64,000 bases of DNA from Marimonas arenosa (lineage in GTDB: Bacteria > Pseudomonadota > Alphaproteobacteria > Rhodobacterales > Rhodobacteraceae), in NCBI RefSeq assembly GCF_030848945.1, contig NZ_JANHAX010000007.1:186001-250000 (forward strand). The letters run 5' to 3'. This document shows positions 53,362-60,597 of the stretch, one piece after another. Under the pieces are notes generated by a model, which worked only from the letters and a program-made list of their open reading frames with translations, made no database searches and was not told the DNA's origin. A program made the position numbers and the translations under genes. How positions within the stretch are numbered: position 1 is the first letter of the stretch; every line of letters starts with the position of its first letter.

Positions 53362-54506
53362 TCTGCGGCCTCCGGGTTTGCCTGTGCGATTGCGCCGGTC
53401 TTATGGTCGACCTTCTTGCCGGTCACTTCCTCGTACCAGAGATCATGGTGTTCCTTGGCCCAGTTCTCGTCGACCTCGCCGCGCAGCATCGAGTCGATCG
53501 AGCCTTCCATGCCGATCGAGCCGACATAGGCGTGGCCCAGGGCGATGGCGATCAGCAGGATCGCGCCGCCGGCGTGCAGCACGGTGGAAATCTGGTGCCA
53601 GGCGAGCACGTCGGTGACCCAGGGGAACAGCAGCAGCATGCCGGTGGCGCTCATGATCAGACCGACGATGACGACGATCCAATACCAGGTCTTTTCACCG
53701 AAATTGTAGTGGTTCGAGCTGGCATGGCCGCCCAGCAGGCCGCCCCCTTTGAGGATCCATTTCAGATCCGCCCACTGGAAAAAATTGCCCTTCATGAAGC
53801 GGAAAATCATGATCAGCAGCGCCAGGATGAACACCGGCCCGAACAGGTTGTGGCCCTGCAGCGAGGCGCTGGCCATGATGGCGGTGGCGTCCTTGCCGAT
53901 GTAAGGGGCCAGCAGCGGGCGGCCGAGCAGGATGATCAGCCCGGTGATCGCCATGATGATGAAGCTCGCGGCGAGATACCAATGGGCGATGCGGTGCGCC
54001 ATCGAGAAGCGGGGGATATACTTGCCGCTTCGGCCGGCCTCGATCCTGATCTTGCCGCGGATGAGGCGGAACACGACCAAAAGCCCGAGCACGCCGGCGA
54101 GCACCCAGCCGGCATAGGGCAGGATGTAGTCGCGGCGGATGTGGCGCCAGTCTTCGCCCAGCATCTGGATGAGGCGCGAGTTGGCCGCGGTTGAGGACGT
54201 GCCGCCGGCGATCCCGCCTTGCAGTTCGCGCATGAGGTCTTCGTAGAGCGGCACGTTGCGACCGGGGGCAGCGGGCAGGTCGGGGCCGCCCATGTCCTCG
54301 GCACCGCGGATCTGACGCCAGATATCGGCATCGGACGCGCCGCCCAGCGCGTTCGAGGGGCCGCTGTCTTCTTCAAGTGGGGCGGCCTGGCCCGGTGGGC
54401 GCACCGAGCTCTGGGCCTGTGCGGCATCGGCCAGCAGCAGGCCGGAAAGCATCAGGACCCCGGTCAGCAGAACTGCGGTGCGAATGAAGCGTCGGAAATT
54501 TTTCAC
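53358..54506 (-). CDS. Formate dehydrogenase gamma subunit (cytochrome b)
   Basis: A 382-residue protein. The signal peptide ends near ADAAQAQ (about residue 32). A ~115-residue periplasmic stretch follows, then one membrane helix near 154-170. The FdoI/FdnI-type cytochrome b556 domain comes next, with RFSMAHRIAHWYLAASFIIM, GHNLFGPVFILALLIMIFRF, SNHYNFGEKTWYWIVVIVG and DVLAWHQISTVLHAGGAILL; its histidines fit two haems b. It passes electrons from the beta subunit to quinone. The periplasmic front part is longer than in FdnI, as is usual in alphaproteobacteria. Confidence 0.9.
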   Translation of the reverse strand: MKNFRRFIRTAVLLTGVLMLSGLLLADAAQAQSSVRPPGQAAPLEEDSGPSNALGGASDADIWRQIRGAEDMGGPDLPAAPGRNVPLYEDLMRELQGGIAGGTSSTAANSRLIQMLGEDWRHIRRDYILPYAGWVLAGVLGLLVVFRLIRGKIRIEAGRSGKYIPRFSMAHRIAHWYLAASFIIMAITGLIILLGRPLLAPYIGKDATAIMASASLQGHNLFGPVFILALLIMIFRFMKGNFFQWADLKWILKGGGLLGGHASSNHYNFGEKTWYWIVVIVGLIMSATGMLLLFPWVTDVLAWHQISTVLHAGGAILLIAIALGHAYVGSIGMEGSIDSMLRGEVDENWAKEHHDLWYEEVTGKKVDHKTGAIAQANPEAAE

Positions 54507-54592
54507 TGTCTTTTTCCCTGATTGTCTCAGGTGTGCAGGATGCGGGCCGCGTCGATGCGGCCCGCCCCGTCAGGCTTGCTCAGATGGCGGGA

Positions 54593-55189
54593 TCAGCCGC
54601 CGCTTTTCTGGCCATATGCCGTGCCCCAGCCCCAGGCACCCGAGCCGAAGCCGCGGGCGACCACGCGCTCGCGGTAGACATCCGACACGTCGTCGGCGTC
54701 GCCCGCCAGCAGGGCCTTGGTGGCGCACATCTCGGCGCAGATCGGCAGCTTGCCTTCGGCAAGACGGTTGCGCCCGTATTTCTGGAATTCGGCTTGGGAG
54801 CCGTCTTCCTCGGGGCCACCGGCGCAGAAGGTGCACTTGTCCATCTTGCCGCGAGAGCCGAAGTTGCCGGCCTGCGGGTACTGCGGCGCCCCGAAGGGGC
54901 AGGCGTAGAAGCAGTAGCCGCAGCCGATGCAAAGGTCCTTGGAGTGCAGCACCACACCGTCTTCGGTGGAGTAGAAGCAGTCCACGGGACACACCGCCAT
55001 GCAGGGCGCGTCCGAACAATGCATGCAGGCCACCGAGATCGAGCGTTCGCCCGGGGTGCCGTCATTGATCGTCACGACCCGGCGACGGTTGATGCCCCAG
55101 GGCACTTCGTGCTCGTTCTTGCACGCCGTGACACAGCCGTTGCATTCGATGCAGCGTTCGGCGTCACAGAGGAATTTTACTCGTGCCAT
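54593..55189 (-). CDS. Formate dehydrogenase beta subunit (four-cluster ferredoxin)
   Basis: A 198-residue protein with four Cys-rich motifs: CIECNGCVTACKNEH, CMHCSDAPCMAVCPVDC, CIGCGYCFYACPFGAPQ, and CTFC with CAEMC. These give four [4Fe-4S] clusters, as in FDH-N/FDH-O-like beta subunits. It carries electrons from the alpha to the gamma subunit. It has no C-terminal membrane helix, so it attaches through its partners. It lies 18 bases after fdhA. Confidence 0.93.
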   Translation of the reverse strand: MARVKFLCDAERCIECNGCVTACKNEHEVPWGINRRRVVTINDGTPGERSISVACMHCSDAPCMAVCPVDCFYSTEDGVVLHSKDLCIGCGYCFYACPFGAPQYPQAGNFGSRGKMDKCTFCAGGPEEDGSQAEFQKYGRNRLAEGKLPICAEMCATKALLAGDADDVSDVYRERVVARGFGSGAWGWGTAYGQKSGG

Positions 55190-55207
55190 ATCTTGGTCCT
55201 CCCTCTC

Positions 55208-58105
55208 TTATGCCGCGCTGATCTTGCAGAGGGTCACTTTCGACTCCTGCATCTGCGTGACTGAATCATAGCCATAGGTGAAGGCCGTGTTGGCGGATTC
55301 ACCCAGGACGTAGGGGTCGGCGCCGGAGGGGTACTTGTCCCTCAGGTCCTTGCCCTGGAACTGGCCACCGAAGTGGAAGGGCATGAAGGCGACGCCTTCA
55401 CCCACCCGTTCGGTGACCATGGCCGCCACCTTGACCTTGGCGCCTTCGGCACCTTCGACCCAGACCTGTTGCCCGTCGCGGATACCGAGGTTGTTGGCAT
55501 CGCGCGGGTTAACCTCGACGAACATTTCCTGCTGGAGTTCGGCGAGCCAGGGGTTCGACCGGGACTCGTCGCCGCCGCCTTCGTATTCGACAAGGCGGCC
55601 CGAGGTCAGGATCATCGGGTAATCCTTTGAGAAGTCCTGCTTCTGGATCGACGCATAGAGCGTCGGCAGACGGTAGAACTGCTTGTCCTCGTAGGTCGGG
55701 TAATCCTCGACCAGGTCGCGGCGGTTGGTGTAGAGCGGCTCGCGGTGAACCGGGATCGGGTCGGGGAAGGTCCACACCAGTGCCCGCGCCTTGGCGTTGC
55801 CGAAGGGCGCGCATTCGTGCTTGATCGCGACCCGCTGGATGCCGCCCGACAGGTCGGTTTTCCAGTTGGTCTTGGGACCTGCCACCGCGTCGATCGCGGC
55901 ACGTTCCTCGTCGGTCAGGTCGCTGTCCCATCCGAGATCCATCAGCATCTGCATGGTGAATTCGGGATAGCCGTCCTGAATTTCCGACCCGACCGAGTAG
56001 ACCCCGTCGGCGAGGATGTTGTTGCCGTCATGTTCAACGCCGTAGCGGGCGCGGAAGGTCAGGCCGCCTTTCGACACGGGTTTGGACATGTCGTAAAGGT
56101 TGGGTGTGCCCGGGTGGCCCATTTCGGCGGTGCCCCAGCAGGGCCACGGCAGGCCATAGTAATCCCCGTCGCACGGGCCGCCCACGGCTTGCAGCGTCGT
56201 CCGGTCGAACGTGTGCTGGTTTTCCATGTGCAGCTTGAGCCGCTCGGGCGATTGGCCGGTGTAGCCGATGGTCCAGAGACCCGAGTTCCACTCGCGCGTG
56301 GTGTCTTCCACCGACGGCGAGCCCGCGTCATCCCGCGAAATGTTGCGGAAGAAGCGGTCGGCGAAACCGAACTTGTCGGCGAACATCGCAATGATGTCCT
56401 GATCCGGCTTGGCTTCGAACAGCGGCTCGAACACTTTTTCGCGCCATTGCAGCGAGCGGTTCGACGCGGTGCAGGACCCGTAGGTTTCGAACTGCGTCGC
56501 CGCCGGCAACAGGTAGACCCCGTCCTTGCGGTCGGAAAGCACGGCAGAGACGGTCGGATAGGGGTCGATCACGACCATCAGGTCGAGCTTCTCCATCGCG
56601 TCCTTCATCTCGGCCATACGGGTCTGCGAGTTGGGGGCATGGCCCCAGAACACCATCGCCTTGAGGTTTTCCGGCTGGTCGATGTTGTCCTTGGCTTCCA
56701 GCACGCCGTCGATCCAGCGCGACACCGGGATGCCGCTGGAGTTCATCAGCGCCTTGTCCTTGCCGTCCTTGCCCTGGATGGTGGCGAACCGGCCCTTGAG
56801 CCAGTCGAGATCTTCGCCCCAGACCCGGGCCCAGTGCGCCCAGCTGCCCGCGGCGAGGCCGTAGTAGCCCGGCAGCGAATGCGACAGGATGCACATGTCG
56901 GTGGCGCCCTGCACGTTATCGTGGCCGCGGAAGATGTTGGTGCCGCCACCCGAGGTGCCCATGTTGCCAAGGGCCAGCTGCAGGATGCAGTAGGCGCGGG
57001 TGTTGTTGTTACCGTTGGTGTGCTGGGTGCCGCCCATGCACCAGATCACGGTGCCGGGACGGTTGTTGACCAGCGTCCGGGCGACGCGTTCGAGTTGGCT
57101 GCCCGGCGTGCCGGTAACGCGTTCGACTTCCTCGGGCGTCCATTTCGCCACCTCGTCGCGGACATGGTCCATGCCATAGACGCGGGTGCGGATGAACTCC
57201 TTGTCCTCCCAGCCGTTTTCGAAGATGTGCCAGAGGATGCCCCAGACCAGCGCCACGTCGGAGCCGGGACGGAAGCGGACATATTCATCGGCATGCGCGG
57301 CGGTGCGGGTGAACCGCGGGTCGCAGACGATCAGCGGCGCGTTGTTCTGCTCTTTCGCGCGCAGCACGTGCAGGAGCGAGACCGGGTGCGCCTCGGCGGG
57401 GTTGCCGCCGATGATGAAGATGGCCTTGGAATTGTGGATGTCGTTGTAGGAGTTGGTCATGGCGCCGTAGCCCCATGTGTTGGCAACGCCCGCAACGGTG
57501 GTCGAGTGGCAGATTCGCGCCTGGTGGTCGACGTTGTTAGTGCCCCAGTAGCCCGCGAACTTGCGGAACAGGTAAGCCTGTTCGTTCGAGAATTTGGCCG
57601 AACCCAGCCAGTAGACCGAGTCGGGGCCGGATTTCTCGCGGATGTCGAGCATCTGGTCGCCGATCTCGTTGATGGCGGTTTCCCAGCTGACGCGGGTCCA
57701 TTCGCCGTCGACGAGTTTCATCGGATACTTGAGGCGGCGTTCGCCGTGGGCGTGTTCGCGCACCGAAGCGCCCTTGGCGCAGTGGGCGCCCAGGTTGAAC
57801 GGGCTGTCCCAGGCCGGCTCCTGGCCGGTCCAGACGCCGTTTTGCACTTCCGCCAGGACGGTACAGCCGACCGAGCAGTGGGTGCAGACGGTTTTCTTGA
57901 TATCGACCGCCTCTTTGGGGCTGGCCGCTGCGGCCTGCGCCTGGCTGACGCGGCCGGTGGTGGTTGCCAGCGCGGCCATTCCGCCGATGGCGAGGCCCGA
58001 GCCCCGCAGGAATGAGCGCCGGTCGACCTTGGCCGAGGCGGCCTTGGTCAGGACCTGAGCGGACCGGGAGCCTCTCGCAATCCCGCCGTTCTTCTTCCTA
58101 AGCAT
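55208..58105 (-). CDS. Formate dehydrogenase alpha subunit (molybdopterin, Tat-exported)
   Basis: A 965-residue protein. The Tat signal DRRSFLRGSGLAIGG is at about 28-42 (twin Arg 29-30). The [4Fe-4S] set is C74, C77, C81 and C109. In the catalytic motif ARICHSTTVAG the selenocysteine position is Cys199, followed by His200. GGNPAEAHP and the molybdopterin dinucleotide-binding C-terminal domain (RSNPWLAELQQEMFVEVNPR) complete the family pattern. It oxidises formate to CO2 in the periplasm. It is the single Cys-type enzyme of the operon. Confidence 0.95.
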   Translation of the reverse strand: MLRKKNGGIARGSRSAQVLTKAASAKVDRRSFLRGSGLAIGGMAALATTTGRVSQAQAAAASPKEAVDIKKTVCTHCSVGCTVLAEVQNGVWTGQEPAWDSPFNLGAHCAKGASVREHAHGERRLKYPMKLVDGEWTRVSWETAINEIGDQMLDIREKSGPDSVYWLGSAKFSNEQAYLFRKFAGYWGTNNVDHQARICHSTTVAGVANTWGYGAMTNSYNDIHNSKAIFIIGGNPAEAHPVSLLHVLRAKEQNNAPLIVCDPRFTRTAAHADEYVRFRPGSDVALVWGILWHIFENGWEDKEFIRTRVYGMDHVRDEVAKWTPEEVERVTGTPGSQLERVARTLVNNRPGTVIWCMGGTQHTNGNNNTRAYCILQLALGNMGTSGGGTNIFRGHDNVQGATDMCILSHSLPGYYGLAAGSWAHWARVWGEDLDWLKGRFATIQGKDGKDKALMNSSGIPVSRWIDGVLEAKDNIDQPENLKAMVFWGHAPNSQTRMAEMKDAMEKLDLMVVIDPYPTVSAVLSDRKDGVYLLPAATQFETYGSCTASNRSLQWREKVFEPLFEAKPDQDIIAMFADKFGFADRFFRNISRDDAGSPSVEDTTREWNSGLWTIGYTGQSPERLKLHMENQHTFDRTTLQAVGGPCDGDYYGLPWPCWGTAEMGHPGTPNLYDMSKPVSKGGLTFRARYGVEHDGNNILADGVYSVGSEIQDGYPEFTMQMLMDLGWDSDLTDEERAAIDAVAGPKTNWKTDLSGGIQRVAIKHECAPFGNAKARALVWTFPDPIPVHREPLYTNRRDLVEDYPTYEDKQFYRLPTLYASIQKQDFSKDYPMILTSGRLVEYEGGGDESRSNPWLAELQQEMFVEVNPRDANNLGIRDGQQVWVEGAEGAKVKVAAMVTERVGEGVAFMPFHFGGQFQGKDLRDKYPSGADPYVLGESANTAFTYGYDSVTQMQESKVTLCKISAA

Positions 58106-58219
58106 GGTTTTCTCCCTATGTGCTCCGGGCGAGCGCCCGGACAGTTCCGGCTCGGGTCTGGGGTCAGGGCCTCACGCAACCGTCTCCCTCGTCGTGCCGG
58201 TTTGCCGTTCCGTCCGAAG

Positions 58220-58408
58220 TCAGAACCGCGCTGTCTCCAGGTATTTCCTGGTGTGCGGGGTGTCTTGCAGCCCGCTTTTCGCGGCTTCAGGCGTCTCGCT
58301 TGCGTCCACCGGGCTGCCCGTGGCCGCCGCAAGGGCGACAGCGGGCGCGGCCATGCCGCCCAGCTTCAGGAAGTTACGACGGCTGGTGCCTTCGTTTTTG
58401 TCAGACAT
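58220..58408 (-). CDS. Small Tat-signal protein of the FDH region
   Basis: A 62-residue protein: MSDKNEGTSRRNFLKLGGMA is a twin-arginine signal (SRRNFLK at about 9-15), followed by a short alanine-rich stretch and a small tail ending RKYLETARF. This matches the formate-dehydrogenase-region Tat peptide family found between the chaperone and fdhA in many alphaproteobacteria. It may be a chaperone target or an added periplasmic peptide. Function not established. Confidence 0.85.
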   Translation of the reverse strand: MSDKNEGTSRRNFLKLGGMAAPAVALAAATGSPVDASETPEAAKSGLQDTPHTRKYLETARF

Positions 58409-58458
58409 GGTGTCCGTCCTCCTTTCAATTCGTCACGCGGGCCCCGCGGGGCCCGGCG

Positions 58459-59073
58459 TCAGCTTTCCATCCGGAAGGCCTGGTCTTCGATTTCCATGAA
58501 GATCCGGCCGATGCGTCCCACCGGGACGTAGAGTGCCGACCCCTTGGCCTTCTCCAGATCCGAGAAGAAGTGTTCCGCCCAGGGTTTGAGATGGGCGGTG
58601 AAAAATTCTTTCTGCACGTTCAGGCAGATCGGTGCCGCGAACTGGCCGCGAATGAGACCGGCCATGATTTCCAGCAGCGTCGCGATGTGATCTTCCGGTT
58701 CGGAATGGTCGCCCGATTTCTCGATGCCGAGACGGGTCATGTCCTGGCGCAACACCGCCAGCGGTTTTTCGTTCAGGAACCCGGTCAGGTAGTAGCTGGC
58801 AAAGGGCAGCAACTCGCCCCGAGTGAGGCCGATAAAGAGAGCGTTGTATTCCCGCTCGGCGTCCCGCGGGGTGATATTGCCGGCCATCCGGGCCAGCAGC
58901 GCGATGTTCTGACCAAGCTCGGACTCGTCACCCTGAATCCCGGCCAACTGATCGAGGGTGGCCGCGTCGGGCGGGGCGGACAGAAGGCCCGACAGCAGAG
59001 CATAGAGATCGGCGCGAAGATGGTCTTCTTCTCCGATTTCGGCTTCGGCTGTCATTTCATGCGCGTTCTGCAA
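58459..59073 (-). CDS. TorD/DmsD-family chaperone for formate dehydrogenase
   Basis: A 204-residue all-helical protein. DLYALLSGLLSAPPDAATLD at about 23-42, EREYNALFIGLTRGELLPFAS at about 80-100, then LRQDMTRLGIEKSGDHSEPE and DHIATLLEIMAGLI are the TorD-like signature. Such proteins bind the Tat signal and help insert the molybdenum cofactor. It is the first gene downstream of the FNR box, followed by the Tat peptide and fdhA. Confidence 0.88.
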   Translation of the reverse strand: MQNAHEMTAEAEIGEEDHLRADLYALLSGLLSAPPDAATLDQLAGIQGDESELGQNIALLARMAGNITPRDAEREYNALFIGLTRGELLPFASYYLTGFLNEKPLAVLRQDMTRLGIEKSGDHSEPEDHIATLLEIMAGLIRGQFAAPICLNVQKEFFTAHLKPWAEHFFSDLEKAKGSALYVPVGRIGRIFMEIEDQAFRMES

Positions 59074-59203
59074 ATCTCTCCCCTGCGTTTTTCTTGAAGC
59101 CGCTCTTGCCGTGACAACGTACGCCTAAATTCAGCCTAAGCCGATTCCCCGGCGTCTGTCCAAACATATGCAACACTTTGTGCCGTTACCCTAGGTCATC
59201 ACC

Positions 59204-59217
59204 TTGATCAGGATCAA
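59204..59217. promoter_or_regulatory. Perfect FNR-type box upstream of the FDH operon
   Basis: TTGAT-CAGG-ATCAA matches the FNR/FnrL consensus TTGAT-N4-ATCAA with no mismatch. It lies about 131 bases upstream of the TorD-like ATG and between that gene and DUF3306, which read the same way. It should place the FDH operon under oxygen-sensitive activation. The site is seen; direct control is inferred. Confidence 0.75.
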
Positions 59218-59251
59218 CCTTTTTGCCAATTTTTCCCGACTGGACGTGCCG

Positions 59252-59914
59252 TCATCCGTCGTCGGTAAACACCATCCGTCCGGGCGGCGGCAGCGGGCGA
59301 TCCTCGCGGTCACGTGCGGTACGATCTGTGCCGGCTTCCCTGTCCGGTAGTGGCGCGGCTGCGGCCGATTCCGTCTGTGTGTCCGGCTTGGCTGGGGGAG
59401 AATCAGACAGATCGTCCGGCACGGCTGCGGTGGCGGGCGCCTGTTCCGGGCCGTCGTCGACCGGGGCGGCGGCGGGCGTTTCCGCGGCCTCGGGGTCTTC
59501 CTCGGTCTTGTCCTTGAGGAAGCCGCGGCCAACGCGATAGGCGGTCTGGATGACGCCGGTGATGTCGCCCGAGCGGAAATCCTCGCCGTAGTCCACCAAC
59601 CCGTCGAGCACCGCGAGGTCGGGATTCGAGCGCCAGAGCACCCGCAGGGCGCGTTGGCGCAGGAAGGCGGGCACCTCATTTGACATGAACCGGGAAAAGT
59701 CGTCGCCGGGCGCGAGGCTTTCGGGGACGGGCAGGTCGAGACGGGCGAGCAGCGCGGCTTCGTCCTCTTCGCTCTCGGGGGGCGCCAGATCCTCGGCCTG
59801 CTCTGGCTCGGACGCCGGCGCGGGTTGTGGCGCCGACGGTTCTGCCGGTCGGCTGCGCTTGAGGCGCGACCAGCGTGAGAACAGGCCTTCTTCCTCGTCG
59901 TCACGGTTCTTCAA
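59252..59914 (-). CDS. DUF3306-family protein of the FDH locus
   Basis: 220 residues from a TTG at 59914 whose bases overlap the DUF3305 stop (TTGA). The start LKNRDDEEEGLFSRWSRLKR, then LARLDLPVPESLAPGDDFSR, RFMSNEVPAFLRQRALRVLW and NPDLAVLDGLVDYGEDFR, matches DUF3306. The C-terminal ~100 residues are acidic and proline-rich low complexity. DUF3305/DUF3306 travel with alphaproteobacterial FDH and may aid maturation. No ATG fits; the TTG start is inferred from the overlap. Confidence 0.88.
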   Translation of the reverse strand: MKNRDDEEEGLFSRWSRLKRSRPAEPSAPQPAPASEPEQAEDLAPPESEEDEAALLARLDLPVPESLAPGDDFSRFMSNEVPAFLRQRALRVLWRSNPDLAVLDGLVDYGEDFRSGDITGVIQTAYRVGRGFLKDKTEEDPEAAETPAAAPVDDGPEQAPATAAVPDDLSDSPPAKPDTQTESAAAAPLPDREAGTDRTARDREDRPLPPPGRMVFTDDG

Positions 59915-60504
59915 TGTAGACGCCCCGGCTTCATTGCGGACGGCGAGCGGTAGACATCGGCGTCCTGACGGATGCGGGCATCGCCGACGCCGTCTTCCTT
60001 GAGATCGACGCGTTTCTTGTCGCGCCGGCGTTTCTTGAAGGGTGTTTCCTCGCCCTGCGCGGCGCAGAAACTGGCGAGCCAGTCGACCAGCGCGTCCGGC
60101 AAGCGCACGGGTTCGACGATATCCTCGCTGGTATCGAGGTAGTCCTGCGCTTCGTAGGCCGAGACCGTCAGGGTCAGCACGCCCATCCCGTCCGGGCCGC
60201 TGCCCTCGCCGTCGCGCATGACGACAAACGCCGAAGGCACGTTCATCGCCAGAGTGACGCGGTAGGATTCGGTTTCGGCGCGGTGCAGCTCGAGCGGCAG
60301 GGTGACGGCATGGTATTCGATGGCGCCGTCCTCCTCGCGCAGGACTTTCCAGTCGGCGGGGGCGGCGCCGGGAATCAACCCGGCGGGCTCCCACACCCAT
60401 TTCGCCCAGCGGGTGACGCCGGGACGACGCCGCAGGACCACGCCGACCATGATCGAGGCGCGGCGCGGGCCGGTTTTCGGTTCGGGGGATTCGCACGTTT
60501 TCAT
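59911..60504 (-). CDS. DUF3305-family protein of the FDH locus
   Basis: A 197-residue protein: SIMVGVVLRRRPGVTRWAKW, WEPAGLIPGAAPADW, LELHRAETESYRVTLAM and DALVDWLASFCAAQGEETPF, with a basic KKRRRDKKR tail stretch. This is the DUF3305 pattern. It is divergent from the polyferredoxin gene and translationally coupled to DUF3306. The biochemical role is unknown. Confidence 0.88.
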   Translation of the reverse strand: MKTCESPEPKTGPRRASIMVGVVLRRRPGVTRWAKWVWEPAGLIPGAAPADWKVLREEDGAIEYHAVTLPLELHRAETESYRVTLAMNVPSAFVVMRDGEGSGPDGMGVLTLTVSAYEAQDYLDTSEDIVEPVRLPDALVDWLASFCAAQGEETPFKKRRRDKKRVDLKEDGVGDARIRQDADVYRSPSAMKPGRLH

Positions 60505-60597
60505 GCGGTGAGTTTATCGACGCGCGGGGACAAGTCAAAAGCCTCTGGCAATCGCGGGCGGATTGGGTTTGGATTGCCGCGAACGGAGGGAACGCGG

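Noticed and set aside
57490..57530. Selenocysteine in the FDH alpha subunit
   Set aside because: The catalytic position is an ordinary Cys codon in an unbroken frame; no in-frame TGA or SECIS-like hairpin is needed.
55745..58015. A 756-codon open frame on the plus strand
   Set aside because: It lies wholly antisense to fdhA, has no family motif and is the usual mirror frame of a GC-rich gene.
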